Assembly (NCBI RefSeq): GCF_031846515.1
Contig: NZ_JAVRHO010000021.1
Location: forward strand, 1 to 60,376
Length of the DNA: 60,376 bases
Direction: 5' to 3'
DNA from: Autumnicola lenta
Lineage (GTDB): Bacteria; Bacteroidota; Bacteroidia; Flavobacteriales; Flavobacteriaceae
Shown: piece by piece, positions 27,400 to 36,306 of the stretch
How positions within the stretch are numbered: position 1 is the stretch's first letter
How the letters are laid out: each line of letters opens with the position of its first letter
Position numbers and translations under genes: made by a program
Notes under the pieces: model-generated
The model's database searches: none
The model's input: only the letters and a program-made list of their open reading frames with translations
What the model was told of the DNA's origin: nothing

Positions 27400-28893
27400 A
27401 TGAAAATCAACAACTTAAATATTTTTATCGCTCTTTTTGTAATACTTTTCACCTCCTGTTCTAAAGATGATGAAGGATTAGAGGAAAGCTTAACGGATAC
27501 TGATCCTAAAGCTGAAGAATTAACCGAACCTGGTGAAATTGAGGTTGAGGAGTTTGTTTGGAAAGGCTTAAATGACATTTACTTATATAAAGAAGATATT
27601 TCTGAATTAAGTGATAATTATTTTTCTTCAAATATTGAAAAATCTGAATATCTCGAAACTTTTGGTTCTCCCGAAGAATTGTTTGGAGAATTAAAATCTT
27701 CCCGGGACAGGTTCAGTTTTATTACCGCCGACTATAAGGAACTGGAAGATAGCTTTAACGGAATTACCAGCAGTACCGCCGGAATGAAGTTTGGCCTGGG
27801 CCGTATAAGCGGTTCCAGTAACATCTTTGGCTTTCTTCAATACGTGATTCCCGGAACTTCTGCGGCAGACGCCGGACTTACCCGTGGAACCATTTTTACT
27901 GAAATTGACGGACAAAAGATGACTCTTAACAACTTCCAGGAATTAATGGAGGCGGAATCCTTTAGTATCAAAATTGCCAAAATTGAAGATGGATATCTTA
28001 AACCTTCTGATGAGAGTGTTACATTAGAAAATTTCTCCTATACTTCCAACCCCGTACAATTGGTAAAAACCCTGGATGTTGAAGGTAAAAAGGTAGGTTA
28101 CCTTATGTACAACTCCTTTATTGCCGATTTTGACGAAGAATTAAACGTAGCCTTTGCACAGCTAAAAAGTGAAGGAGTTACAGAACTTGTCCTGGACCTT
28201 CGTTACAACGGTGGTGGCTCGGTAGAATCTGCCATAGACCTTGCAAGTATGATTACCGGGCAATTCCAGGGAGAAATATTTATGAAGGAACAATGGAACG
28301 AGGAGTACCAGGAATATTACGAAACCAATAATTCTGAAAGGCTGGTAAACCGGTTTAATGGTAAAATAAGGACCGGCGAAGCCATCAACAGCCTTAACCT
28401 TTCCAAGGTTTATGTACTTACCTCTAACAGTACCGCCTCTGCCAGCGAACTTGTGATAAATGGGCTGGAGCCTTACATAGATGTGGTACAAATTGGGGAG
28501 AATACCACCGGGAAGTTTCAGGCTTCGGTTACTCTTTATGATAGTCCGAATTTTCAGAAGGAGGGCGCAAATGAAAATCACACCTACGCCATCCAGCCGC
28601 TCGTATTTAAATCTGCCAATGCTGAAGGAAAATCAGATTATGAAGATGGACTGGTTCCCGATATAGAATATTCGGAAAAGGTGAGCAACCTTGGAACCCT
28701 GGGTGATCCTTCCGAACCTTTACTTCAGGCGGCGTTAAATCATCTTCTGGGTAAAGCTCAGGTTGCTTACAAACAAGGGAATGAAAACCTCCGGAAGGTA
28801 GGTGAAAGCGGAATGTACAATGCCGGATATCAAAAAATGTATCTCGACGCTGTACCGGAAGTTTTACTGAAAAGAGCTGAAGAGAAACATTAA
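27400..28893 (+). CDS. S41 (C-terminal processing) peptidase lipoprotein
   Basis: From the ATG at 27400 the product is 497 aa with a lipoprotein signal (LFTSC). An upstream TTG in frame would spoil the signal peptide, so ATG was chosen. An N-terminal helical cap is followed by a PDZ-like domain (about 130-200, FGFLQYVIPGTSAADAGLTR). The S41 core follows, with LVLDLRYNGGG, the SASE serine motif (about 347-350) and the catalytic Lys372 in NTTGK. Such proteases cut secreted or periplasmic proteins near their C termini. It is anchored in the envelope and monocistronic. Confidence 0.92.
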   Translation: MKINNLNIFIALFVILFTSCSKDDEGLEESLTDTDPKAEELTEPGEIEVEEFVWKGLNDIYLYKEDISELSDNYFSSNIEKSEYLETFGSPEELFGELKSSRDRFSFITADYKELEDSFNGITSSTAGMKFGLGRISGSSNIFGFLQYVIPGTSAADAGLTRGTIFTEIDGQKMTLNNFQELMEAESFSIKIAKIEDGYLKPSDESVTLENFSYTSNPVQLVKTLDVEGKKVGYLMYNSFIADFDEELNVAFAQLKSEGVTELVLDLRYNGGGSVESAIDLASMITGQFQGEIFMKEQWNEEYQEYYETNNSERLVNRFNGKIRTGEAINSLNLSKVYVLTSNSTASASELVINGLEPYIDVVQIGENTTGKFQASVTLYDSPNFQKEGANENHTYAIQPLVFKSANAEGKSDYEDGLVPDIEYSEKVSNLGTLGDPSEPLLQAALNHLLGKAQVAYKQGNENLRKVGESGMYNAGYQKMYLDAVPEVLLKRAEEKH

Positions 28894-28917
28894 TAGTTAC
28901 CGGTGAAAAATAAAAAG

Positions 28918-28982
28918 TGCCTCGGCTGCAAAAAACAGGAGAAAAGCTGTTTTACAATTGCCCGGGGCTTTCATTTTTTGTC
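28918..28982 (+). terminator. Terminator after the S41 gene
   Basis: An inner stem AAAACAG/CTGTTTT sits inside an outer GCCTCGG/CCGGGGC-like pairing and is followed by a TTTCATTTTTT tract, 25-90 bp after the S41 stop. Confidence 0.6.
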
Positions 28983-29038
28983 CTCAGATTTTTGTGCTAC
29001 TCATTAAAACCGTAATTTCAAAACAGATCCGGAAGGAC

Positions 29039-29056
29039 GAAAATTGCCAATTAAAC
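29039..29056 (+). repeat. Dispersed core repeat copy
   Basis: GAAAATTGCCAATTAAAC matches the first two thirds of the core and lies just upstream of the 57-aa ORF, within its expected leader. Confidence 0.4.
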
Positions 29057-29066
29057 ACTAACAGCA

Positions 29067-29240
29067 ATGTCTTATATTAGTTTTGGATGGGGTGCCGGAT
29101 TTGCAATAATCATGGGTTTAGTCCTGCTTGTTGTAATTATTTATACCATTGTAAAAGTCAGAAAGCAGGCTCATAAAGCTGAAGCCGCAGAAAAAAAAAA
29201 AAAGAAAATCCATCAAAAAGAATGGAGAAATGATATATGA
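29067..29240 (+). CDS. 57-aa single-pass membrane protein
   Basis: The ATG at 29067 opens a 57-codon ORF. An N-terminal transmembrane helix (AIIMGLVLLVVIIYTIVKV) is followed by a basic cytoplasmic tail (KQAHKAEAAEKKKKKIHQKE). A 13-A run inside the gene encodes the lysines and is a slippage hotspot. The stop precedes the convergent DnaQ/GIY-YIG gene by 44 bp. Similar tiny helix-plus-Lys-tail proteins are common in flavobacteria, but no named family is recognised. Confidence 0.5.
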   Translation: MSYISFGWGAGFAIIMGLVLLVVIIYTIVKVRKQAHKAEAAEKKKKKIHQKEWRNDI

Positions 29241-29284
29241 ACAACTCCGGTCGTTGTCCTGTATTTTTACAACAAAACCAACTC

Positions 29285-30685
29285 CTACCCTGCCATAAGC
29301 ACCTCGTTAAAACGAATAACATTATCTGTTCCCTTCTTCCGCAGGTAGCTGCTTATAATCTGGTGGGTATGAAATGTGGATTCCTGAAGTTTGAGAAAAG
29401 GCTCGTAATCTTCAAAGTTTTCTATTTGCACATCGGCGTCTACAAATCCGTAGCCGTGATAGCGGCCTTCTTTAACCAGCACAAAAGCCTGCTCATCTTT
29501 ATATCTACCTTTTTCAGTAATCACATACGTCTCTTTTTCATTTTTGAGGGAAGTAATCGCTGCTTCCACTTTCGCATTGTAATCTTCAACAAATTCTGAT
29601 CCATCACAAACACCCTCACAATTCTTGATGCGGTAGTGAGAACATTGGCTTACATTAGATTGAAGAGTACAATATTTAGGACATAGATTAAAAGTCTCAC
29701 AAAGATTTTCCAGCATTTCCTGGGCCAGGGCACGGTTATAAAAAGTGGCTGCCGAATCCTGAATTTGCTTCGTTCTTCCTATCGCAAGCTGAATAATTCC
29801 CCTTTGATTTCTATAATTAATAATCTGATAAGTATAGGTTGGTCGCTTTTGCGCACGGTTAAACTTCGGATATTTTTTCCTGATATAATCAGATTCCAGA
29901 AGCAGCGCCAGCAGTTCGTTTCCGGTAGTTTCAAAATCTATGTAAGAGGTTTCCTGCCCAAGCTGATATTCTTTTGTTTTCTTGTCATAAAAATGTGACC
30001 AAACACGCTTTTTAATATTTTTTGCTTTTCCGGCGTAGATAATCGCATGATTTTTATCCTTAAACAGGTAAATACCGGGAGTCTCCGGCAGCTCATCAAT
30101 TTGCTCTGCAGAAATATGTGGCGGTAAAGTAGCGTGTTTGGAGTGCGGATGTAAAAAAGATGACAACACCTCGCCATCTTCATCCAGTGCGAGCAATCTC
30201 TGAAATAAAATCACAGTGGCGTCGGTATCCCCTTCAGCTCTGTGCCTGTTGGTTAGCGGAATGTTGATCGAGCTGCACAATTTGCCGAGACTGTAGGAAA
30301 AAAGTCCGGGTATAAGTTTTCGGGACAGGCGGACGGTACATAGTTTCTTTCGTGTAAAATTCCTGCCAAGCGCCTTAAATTCATTCCGAAGCACATTGTA
30401 GTCAAAATTCACGTTATGGGCCACAAAAACAGCACCTTTAGTAAATTCCTCAAGAGCATCTGCCACTTCATGAAATTTTGGCGCATCCTCAAGCAGCTCG
30501 TTATCAATACCCGTAAGGGAAGTAATGTAATTGGGAATAATCTTTTCAGGATTAATAAGCGTCGTATACTTATCAAGGATTTCTGAGCCCTGCAGCAATA
30601 CAATACAAATTTCGGTAAGCCGGTTACCACTTATACCACCGCCGGTGGTTTCTACGTCTATAACAGCAAATTTTCTATCTTTCAT
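29285..30685 (-). CDS. DnaQ-like exonuclease fused to GIY-YIG nuclease
   Basis: The 466-aa protein joins two nuclease domains. Residues 1-175 form a DEDDh 3'-5' exonuclease (FAVIDVETTGG with Asp10/Glu12, HNVNFDYNVLR, HRAEGDTDAT), like the epsilon subunit of DNA polymerase III. From about residue 200 there is a GIY-YIG domain (PGIYLFKDKNHAIIYAGKAK, then RVWSHF) and a UvrC/Cho-like tail with a Cys cluster (CPKYC, CSHYRIKNCEGVC). The combination is known in bacteria as a stand-alone exonuclease/Cho-type protein and suggests a repair function: incision plus trimming. It is cytoplasmic and monocistronic, and ends convergent with the 57-aa ORF. Confidence 0.92.
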   Translation of the reverse strand: MKDRKFAVIDVETTGGGISGNRLTEICIVLLQGSEILDKYTTLINPEKIIPNYITSLTGIDNELLEDAPKFHEVADALEEFTKGAVFVAHNVNFDYNVLRNEFKALGRNFTRKKLCTVRLSRKLIPGLFSYSLGKLCSSINIPLTNRHRAEGDTDATVILFQRLLALDEDGEVLSSFLHPHSKHATLPPHISAEQIDELPETPGIYLFKDKNHAIIYAGKAKNIKKRVWSHFYDKKTKEYQLGQETSYIDFETTGNELLALLLESDYIRKKYPKFNRAQKRPTYTYQIINYRNQRGIIQLAIGRTKQIQDSAATFYNRALAQEMLENLCETFNLCPKYCTLQSNVSQCSHYRIKNCEGVCDGSEFVEDYNAKVEAAITSLKNEKETYVITEKGRYKDEQAFVLVKEGRYHGYGFVDADVQIENFEDYEPFLKLQESTFHTHQIISSYLRKKGTDNVIRFNEVLMAG

Positions 30686-30802
30686 CCAGACAAATATACA
30701 AAATTTAGGAATATTTCCTACAATTGGAATAAATCCAATTTTTTCAAATCCGGGGTTTGAATAAAATCATCAATTTTTCGGATAAAACGAACGGCAGATG
30801 CC

Positions 30803-31080
30803 GAAATTGCCAATTTTCGATCTCCTATTATAAAGAGAGCCACTGAATCTTCAGAAACAATATAATTCACCTTTGAAATCCTTCCGAAGAGACAATTTTT
30901 ATTGAAATAAAGCAGCTTTTATGGTTACTTCTGAAGAAAAACGTGCTTCAGAAGCTAAAAAAGGCCTAAAATTCCCATTTTAGGATCCAGATCTTTTAAT
31001 TTATCCGGAAGATTAGAATTTCATAATCCTCAATGATCTTCATTTTTAAGTCAGGAGCGAAATTTGCCAGTTATCGACCT
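30803..31080 (+). repeat. Three dispersed core repeat copies in one spacer
   Basis: Copies are at 30803-30823 (GAAATTGCCAATTTTCGATC), 30968-30987 (degenerate, AAAATTCCCATTTTAGGATC) and 31059-31080 (AAATTTGCCAGTTATCGACC). All read in the same direction and fill the 457-bp gap upstream of the PhzF gene. No ORF is present there. Confidence 0.65.
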
Positions 31081-31121
31081 TCAGTTCTTATTATTGAAAT
31101 GATTTTTACAAAAAACATTTT

Positions 31122-31129
31122 TAACTTTA
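31122..31129 (+). promoter_or_regulatory. Possible -7 promoter box of the PhzF gene
   Basis: TAACTTTA agrees with the Bacteroidota -7 consensus TAnnTTTG at seven of eight positions and lies 14 bp before the start codon. No convincing -33 element was found, so this is a weak call. Confidence 0.3.
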
Positions 31130-31142
31130 CATAAAAAGCAAA

Positions 31143-31931
31143 ATGCAATTACACCTTTATCAAATAGATGCTTTTACAGACGAGCTTTTCTCCGGAAATC
31201 CAGCATGTGTCGTACCTTTATCTGAATGGCTGCCTGATGATTTACTGCTGAAAATAGCCAGGGAAAATGCAGTTGCAGAAACCGCTTTTTTTGTAGACAA
31301 TGGCTTAAAAATCCACCTGAGATGGTTTACTCCTGAAGCTGAAATTGACCTTTGTGGCCATGCCACCCTTGCCACAGCACATGCGCTTAAGGAAATTCGT
31401 GGCTATTCCAGGAAAACCATACTTTTTGAAACAAAAAGCGGAGAACTTGAAGTGGAAACAGCAAATTCTGAATATACATTGAATTTCCCTTCCCGTAAAC
31501 CTTCCACTACTCCCTTACCTTCGCTGTTGCAGGAATCGATAAACATCCAGCCACAGGAGGTGTTGAAAGCGAGAGATTTTGTTCTGGTTTACAATTCTGA
31601 AGAAGACATTAAAAACCTGGAAATTGACAGGTTAAAATTTGATAAACTAGAACTGGGCTCAGGCGGAGTTATTTTTACTGCACCGGGCAAAAATTGCGAT
31701 TTTGTTTCCAGGTTCTTTACACCGGGTGCTTCGGTTTTTGAAGATCCTGTTACAGGATCTGCTCATTGTTCCCTTATCCCCTACTGGAGTGAAAAGCTTG
31801 ATAAAACTGAAATGCTTGCTCATCAAATTTCTGAACGGGGAGGTAAACTCTTCTGCAAAAACAATGGTGACCGGGTAGCTATTTGCGGAAATGCACGAAC
31901 TTATTCTATTGGGAAATTGTGGACTGAATAG
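31143..31931 (+). CDS. PhzF-family isomerase/epimerase
   Basis: The 262-aa protein matches the PhzF/diaminopimelate-epimerase-like fold. Its hallmarks are YQIDAFTDELFSGNPACVVP, the catalytic Glu46 in ENAVAETAFF, LRWFTPEAEIDLCGHATLA, and the second-half mirror SRFFTPGASVFEDPVTGSAH. Members isomerise small metabolites; only those in phenazine operons make phenazine precursors. No phenazine genes occur here, so the substrate is unknown. It is cytoplasmic and apparently monocistronic. Confidence 0.92.
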   Translation: MQLHLYQIDAFTDELFSGNPACVVPLSEWLPDDLLLKIARENAVAETAFFVDNGLKIHLRWFTPEAEIDLCGHATLATAHALKEIRGYSRKTILFETKSGELEVETANSEYTLNFPSRKPSTTPLPSLLQESINIQPQEVLKARDFVLVYNSEEDIKNLEIDRLKFDKLELGSGGVIFTAPGKNCDFVSRFFTPGASVFEDPVTGSAHCSLIPYWSEKLDKTEMLAHQISERGGKLFCKNNGDRVAICGNARTYSIGKLWTE

Positions 31932-32019
31932 CACTGGTTAGAGCAGAATTTTTTCAGAAAAAGCTAATTCCCTCTTACTTCTAGCACCTCTCTCTAATAC
32001 AATAAATCGCGCAATATGC

Positions 32020-32035
32020 CGATAATTTCCAATTT
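32020..32035 (-). repeat. Dispersed core repeat copy, reversed
   Basis: CGATAATTTCCAATTT is the reverse complement of AAATTGGAAATTATCG, close to the core. It lies between the PhzF and MscS genes, with a weaker relative (GATCGGCAATTTT) about 100 bp downstream. This supports a non-coding reading for the region before 32210. Confidence 0.4.
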
Positions 32036-32209
32036 GAGTGATTGACCAAATCAATATATTAAGAATAAAACGACATCTCTTTGGGTTTACCGAACAATTC
32101 TTTAGCAATGAAGATGAGTTTTACGATCGGCAATTTTACAACAATTGTTTTACAGGTTTTTTTGATTTTTAACGGTGTAAAAAAAACATTAAAACTTATC
32201 TTAGCCGCC

Positions 32210-34015
32210 ATGATTTTTAGTCCCTATCTTAAGTGCCAAAAACTGTTTCTGGTGAGTTTCATTACCAGCCTGACATTGATTATTCCTTTTGAAGGAAAAT
32301 CGCAAATTATTCCCGGAACCCAAACTGAAAACCAGGAAGCTGTCACGCCAGAATGGCCCACAGACCCTTTAGGCAGGCGAACTCCGCGGGGGGCTGTGAG
32401 CGGATTTATAAACGCAGTTTCTGAAAGGGATTATTCCCTGGCCAGCGAATATCTTAACCTGGAGGAAATTTCCGGTGAACAGGAAGGTAAAAGACTTGCA
32501 GCCACTCTTCAAACATTGTTAGATCGTGGTGGAAATATTATGCCGTACTCATGGATTAGTGATGAAAACAGCGGTAAAGAAGATCAAAATTTACCATCTG
32601 AAGTAGACGAGGTGGGTACGGTTACAGTGGGGGGCGATGAAATAAAGTTATATGTTGAAGCAACAGAAGGACCTAAAGGTGGTCCAATTTGGTTATTTGC
32701 TTCTGAAACAGTGGAGACTATTGCTAATGTTTCTATTGAAGATCCACTGCTCCTGGAAAGAGTTATGCCTGCTTTTTTACATGACAACCTTTGGGGTGGC
32801 GTCCCTATTGGTCAATGGATTGCAGGCCTACTCCTGGCTATCCTGTCTTATCTAATCTCCTGGAGTATTGTTTTTATCATTAGATTCATTATTCGGTTAT
32901 CCTGGAAAAAAGCACGAACAGAACCCACTTCTGATGTTATTAAAGCGTTTGCGCTACCTGTCAAGCTTTATCTTGCAGTACTTCTTTTTGTGATTATCTC
33001 CCAAAATATAGGAATTTCAATTATTCTGAGGCAGAAATTTAGTGGAATAACATTGATTATCGCAATACTTGCCTTTTTAATCCTTCTGTGGAGTCTTGCA
33101 GAAATCATAGGTTCATTTAGCAAGCGCCAGATGAGCCACCGGGGCAGTGTGTCTGGTGTTTCGGTTGTTCTTTTCCTGCAGCGGGTAGCCAAAGTAGCCA
33201 TTGTCATCTTTGGGGTAATAGCCATTTTAGGGTCTTTGGGGGTTAATGTCACAACAGGATTAGCTGCCCTTGGAATTGGAGGTATAGCTCTGGCTTTAGG
33301 TGCGCAAAAAACAATCGAAAATTTTGTAGGAAGCGTTACTGTCATTAGCGACCAGCCTGTGCGGGTTGGGGATTTTTGTAAAGTAGGCAACACCATAGGA
33401 ACTGTGGAAAGAATAGGAATGCGCTCCACCCGAATTCGTACGCTTGCCAGAACGGTGGTGACCATCCCAAACGGACAGTTTTCTTCAGAAAATATCGAGA
33501 ACTATGCGCATCGTGACCAATTTTGGTTTCAAACGGTGTTGAGCTTAAGATATGAAACAACTCCGGACCAGATTAGGTATCTTTTGGTAGAATTACGTGC
33601 AGTACTTTATGCTCATCCTATGGTTTCTCCAGAACCGGCAAGGGTCCGTTTTATAGAATTGGGTGCAGATTCTATAAACCTTGAAGTTTTCGCTTATGTT
33701 ACCGTAAAGACTTTTGATGAATTCCTTGAGGTAAGAGAAGATTTGCTTTTACAGCTTATGGATGTTGTCGAAAAAAGTGGTACCGGTTTTGCCTTTCCTT
33801 CTCAAACCATTTATTTTGCCAAAGATCAGGGATTATCTCAGGAAAAATCCAGAACGGCAGAAGAGAAAGTCAGGAAATGGAAAGAGAATGGAGAATTGCA
33901 AATTCCGAAATTTGATCCCGAGCATATTACCGAACTTAAAGACCAGAGCCCCTATCCTCCAGAAGGTTCTGCGACAAGAAAGAACCACGGAACAGGAAAA
34001 ATTCCCGGACTTTAA
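32210..34015 (+). CDS. MscS-family mechanosensitive channel
   Basis: From the ATG at 32210 the protein has 601 aa and a signal-like N terminus (LFLVSFITSLTLIIPFEGKS). An in-frame TTG (32081) and ATG (32108) further upstream would give a longer protein but run through repeat-like DNA, so they were not chosen. A periplasmic region (about 30-185) precedes helices near 195-225, 245-265 and 280-300. The MscS pore helix and beta domain follow (GLAALGIGGIALALGAQKT, ENFVGSVTVISDQPVRVGD, TVVTIPNGQF). It gates in response to membrane tension and releases solutes during osmotic downshock. It is longer than E. coli MscS, as is common for paralogues with extra N-terminal domains. Confidence 0.88.
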   Translation: MIFSPYLKCQKLFLVSFITSLTLIIPFEGKSQIIPGTQTENQEAVTPEWPTDPLGRRTPRGAVSGFINAVSERDYSLASEYLNLEEISGEQEGKRLAATLQTLLDRGGNIMPYSWISDENSGKEDQNLPSEVDEVGTVTVGGDEIKLYVEATEGPKGGPIWLFASETVETIANVSIEDPLLLERVMPAFLHDNLWGGVPIGQWIAGLLLAILSYLISWSIVFIIRFIIRLSWKKARTEPTSDVIKAFALPVKLYLAVLLFVIISQNIGISIILRQKFSGITLIIAILAFLILLWSLAEIIGSFSKRQMSHRGSVSGVSVVLFLQRVAKVAIVIFGVIAILGSLGVNVTTGLAALGIGGIALALGAQKTIENFVGSVTVISDQPVRVGDFCKVGNTIGTVERIGMRSTRIRTLARTVVTIPNGQFSSENIENYAHRDQFWFQTVLSLRYETTPDQIRYLLVELRAVLYAHPMVSPEPARVRFIELGADSINLEVFAYVTVKTFDEFLEVREDLLLQLMDVVEKSGTGFAFPSQTIYFAKDQGLSQEKSRTAEEKVRKWKENGELQIPKFDPEHITELKDQSPYPPEGSATRKNHGTGKIPGL

Positions 34016-34264
34016 GTGCATCCCTGCCGATTATCTTTTCGTTAATTTTTCGTTGGAAATTTCTTACCCGGTAAGGAATGACCCTTAAAAAAAATTAATT
34101 ACCTCCCTTTTCCCCGGGTCTTTCGTTAAATCTGAATCCAATTAAGACTTCCTTTAAATTAAAGGCTTCGTTACTTTCTAACTTGCGCAGCTAATTTTAA
34201 AATTTTTCCAGTATAAGATGGATGGTCTATAGGCCACCGGATTCTTATTCTTTCTTGCGAAGCT

Positions 34265-34974
34265 ATGTTTGGATTAAACGATATACATAAATTTTTCTTT
34301 GCCTTTTTTCTTGTGCTTCCGGTAATATATTTATTGCATGAAGCCGGTCATGTTTTCTTTGCCTGGACCATGGGTGGAAGGAATATTAGAGTTAGTATTG
34401 GCACGGGTAATGTCCTATTTAGATGGGTAATACTTGAAGTACGCAAGTACTATTTCTGGTACGGACTCTGCACTTTTGAGAACCTGAAGCGCAATGAACG
34501 TTTAAGCAATACTTTCATATTCCTTGGTGGCGCTTTATTCAACTCATTGGGAGCAATTGCAGTAATTATTCTTATAGAAAACAAAATGCTGGAGCCAAAT
34601 ATAGTAACCTATCAGTTCACCTAATTTTCTCTATACTATATATTTTTTGCTTTACTGCCAATGGATTATCCCGATGGTAACTACAGTGATGGTAAAGTTA
34701 TCCTTGATTTAATAAGGAACAAAAGGTCTATCATAAAGGCGAAAACTTTCCGCATTCACTGGAATGACAAAAAACGAAAATTCCATGTTCCAGATCTAGA
34801 AATAACTTTGTGCAGTCATTTAATAATGAAGGTGATGCTTTGAGAAAAGCACATCAGGCAGCCCAGAACAACCGACCCAGCAGAATTCTAAGCCACCGGA
34901 ACGAAGAAGAAAAGAAATTGAGAATTTCCCGAGAATACCTTTGTGAAGTTCTTAATTTTATTCTAATTTCATAA
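34265..34974 (+). pseudogene. M50-like HExxH membrane metallopeptidase, broken
   Basis: The first 119 codons encode a multi-helix protein with YLLHEAGHVFFAW, an HExxH zinc motif inside a membrane helix as in site-2 (M50) proteases. The frame is cut by a TAA at 34622-34624 and continues unbroken in the same frame as FSLYYIFFALLPMDYPDGNY and SDGKVIL, which resembles the second M50 motif (an Asp-Gly near a helix that supplies the third zinc ligand). A further frameshift near 34815 leads to NNFVQSFNNEGDALRKAHQA and a stop at 34974. With two lesions it is very likely a pseudogene. The substrate of the ancestral protein is unknown. Confidence 0.75.
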
Positions 34975-35130
34975 AATTATAATATCTGTTTTTCATCCTT
35001 GAGGAATATTAAGAAAAATAGAAGTATGAAAACTGGCGTTTTTTGGTATGCCCTCAAATCATTCTGATTTTAGGTACTTCTGAATAAAAACAAACAGTAT
35101 ATTTGGTGATTTTTATATGCTTAAAGTAAT

Positions 35131-36210
35131 ATGACTTTCTCTGAAATAGCAGCCATTTTCTTTGGTACCCTGGCGCTAGTACCAACAATTGCTTCCCTCA
35201 CAACGTTTGACCAATGGTGGATTAGGGGCTTTGATTTTCCCCGGTTGCAGATTAGTGTATTCATCCTGGCGGTTATTATCTACTCGCTGTTTATTTATTC
35301 CTTTGAAGATACCTGGCAGTTCGTTATCACTGCCCTTTTGATATGTAGTTTTTTCTATCAGGCTATAAAAATTTTCCCCTACACCGTTTTTGCCAAAAAT
35401 CAGGTCATGAAATCTTTACCCAATGATGAAAAAAACCTCATTTCGATCCTTGTAAGCAATGTACTTACAAGTAATGAAAAGTACAACTTATTAATTTCCC
35501 ACGTTCATAATTTAGAACCGGATATCGTCCTTACTCTGGAGACCGATGAAATTTGGCAAAAAGAGCTGCAGATTATAGAAAAAGATTACCCTCACACAGT
35601 TAAAATTCCGCAGGACAATCTCTACGGAATGCATCTCTATTCCAAACTGGAACTTGAAGATATTCAGGTGAAATATATAATTTCCAAAGAAATTCCTTCT
35701 ATACATGGATGGGTAAAATTGAAGAGCGGAAAAAAAGTGAAAATTCATTGTTTACATCCTAAACCTCCGAGTCCTTCTGAAGATCCTGATTCTACAAATC
35801 GTGATGCCGAACTTTTGCTGGTTGGAAGAGAAGTGAAGGATAATAATCAAACCACACTGGTTTTTGGTGATCTTAACGATGTAGCATGGTCAAGGACCAC
35901 CCGGCTTTTCCAAAACCTTAGCGGATTATTGGATCCGCGGATAGGAAGAGGTTTTTTCAATACTTTTCATACCGGTTATCCCATCTTTCGCTGGCCCCTG
36001 GACCACGTTTTTCACACTTCAGATTTTTCTTTAGTAGCTATCAAAAGACTCAAAAGCGTAGGCTCTGATCATTTCCCGATATTCATTCGGCTTAATTACG
36101 AATCCTATGCAGAAAATATTCAGGAAAAACCTGAAAGAGCAGACGAGGAAGAACAGGAATGGGCAGATGAAAAAATTGAGAAAGCAAATCCCATGGTACG
36201 TAATCTATGA
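35131..36210 (+). CDS. Membrane-anchored endonuclease/exonuclease/phosphatase protein
   Basis: The 359-aa protein has two to three N-terminal helices (about 5-22, 38-55, 62-85) followed by an EEP-superfamily domain. Visible motifs are VLTLETDEIW (metal Glu), HCLHPKPPSP, VFGDLNDVAW (Asp-Leu-Asn-Asp) and KSVGSDHFPIFI (catalytic SDH). The fold includes DNase I, exonuclease III and sphingomyelinases; the membrane anchor and divergent sequence argue for an outward-facing phosphodiesterase rather than a DNA repair enzyme. The acidic C-terminal tail (from about 325) is low complexity. It lies upstream of xseA with a 96-bp gap. Confidence 0.88.
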   Translation: MTFSEIAAIFFGTLALVPTIASLTTFDQWWIRGFDFPRLQISVFILAVIIYSLFIYSFEDTWQFVITALLICSFFYQAIKIFPYTVFAKNQVMKSLPNDEKNLISILVSNVLTSNEKYNLLISHVHNLEPDIVLTLETDEIWQKELQIIEKDYPHTVKIPQDNLYGMHLYSKLELEDIQVKYIISKEIPSIHGWVKLKSGKKVKIHCLHPKPPSPSEDPDSTNRDAELLLVGREVKDNNQTTLVFGDLNDVAWSRTTRLFQNLSGLLDPRIGRGFFNTFHTGYPIFRWPLDHVFHTSDFSLVAIKRLKSVGSDHFPIFIRLNYESYAENIQEKPERADEEEQEWADEKIEKANPMVRNL

Positions 36211-36306
36211 CTCGTTTTAAGAATTTAAGTAATTTTTACAGTCAGTTATTTTCAGCAGAATTTTCTAAAAATTTGATACCTTTAAAAAGCTAACTTCAGC
36301 TTAAAA

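Noticed and set aside
31143..31931. A phenazine biosynthesis gene
   Set aside because: PhzF-like proteins are widespread and no other phenazine gene is present.
32081..32209. N-terminal extension of the MscS protein from TTG 32081 or ATG 32108
   Set aside because: The region contains core-repeat-like sequence and the extension would bury the signal-like segment that begins at 32210.
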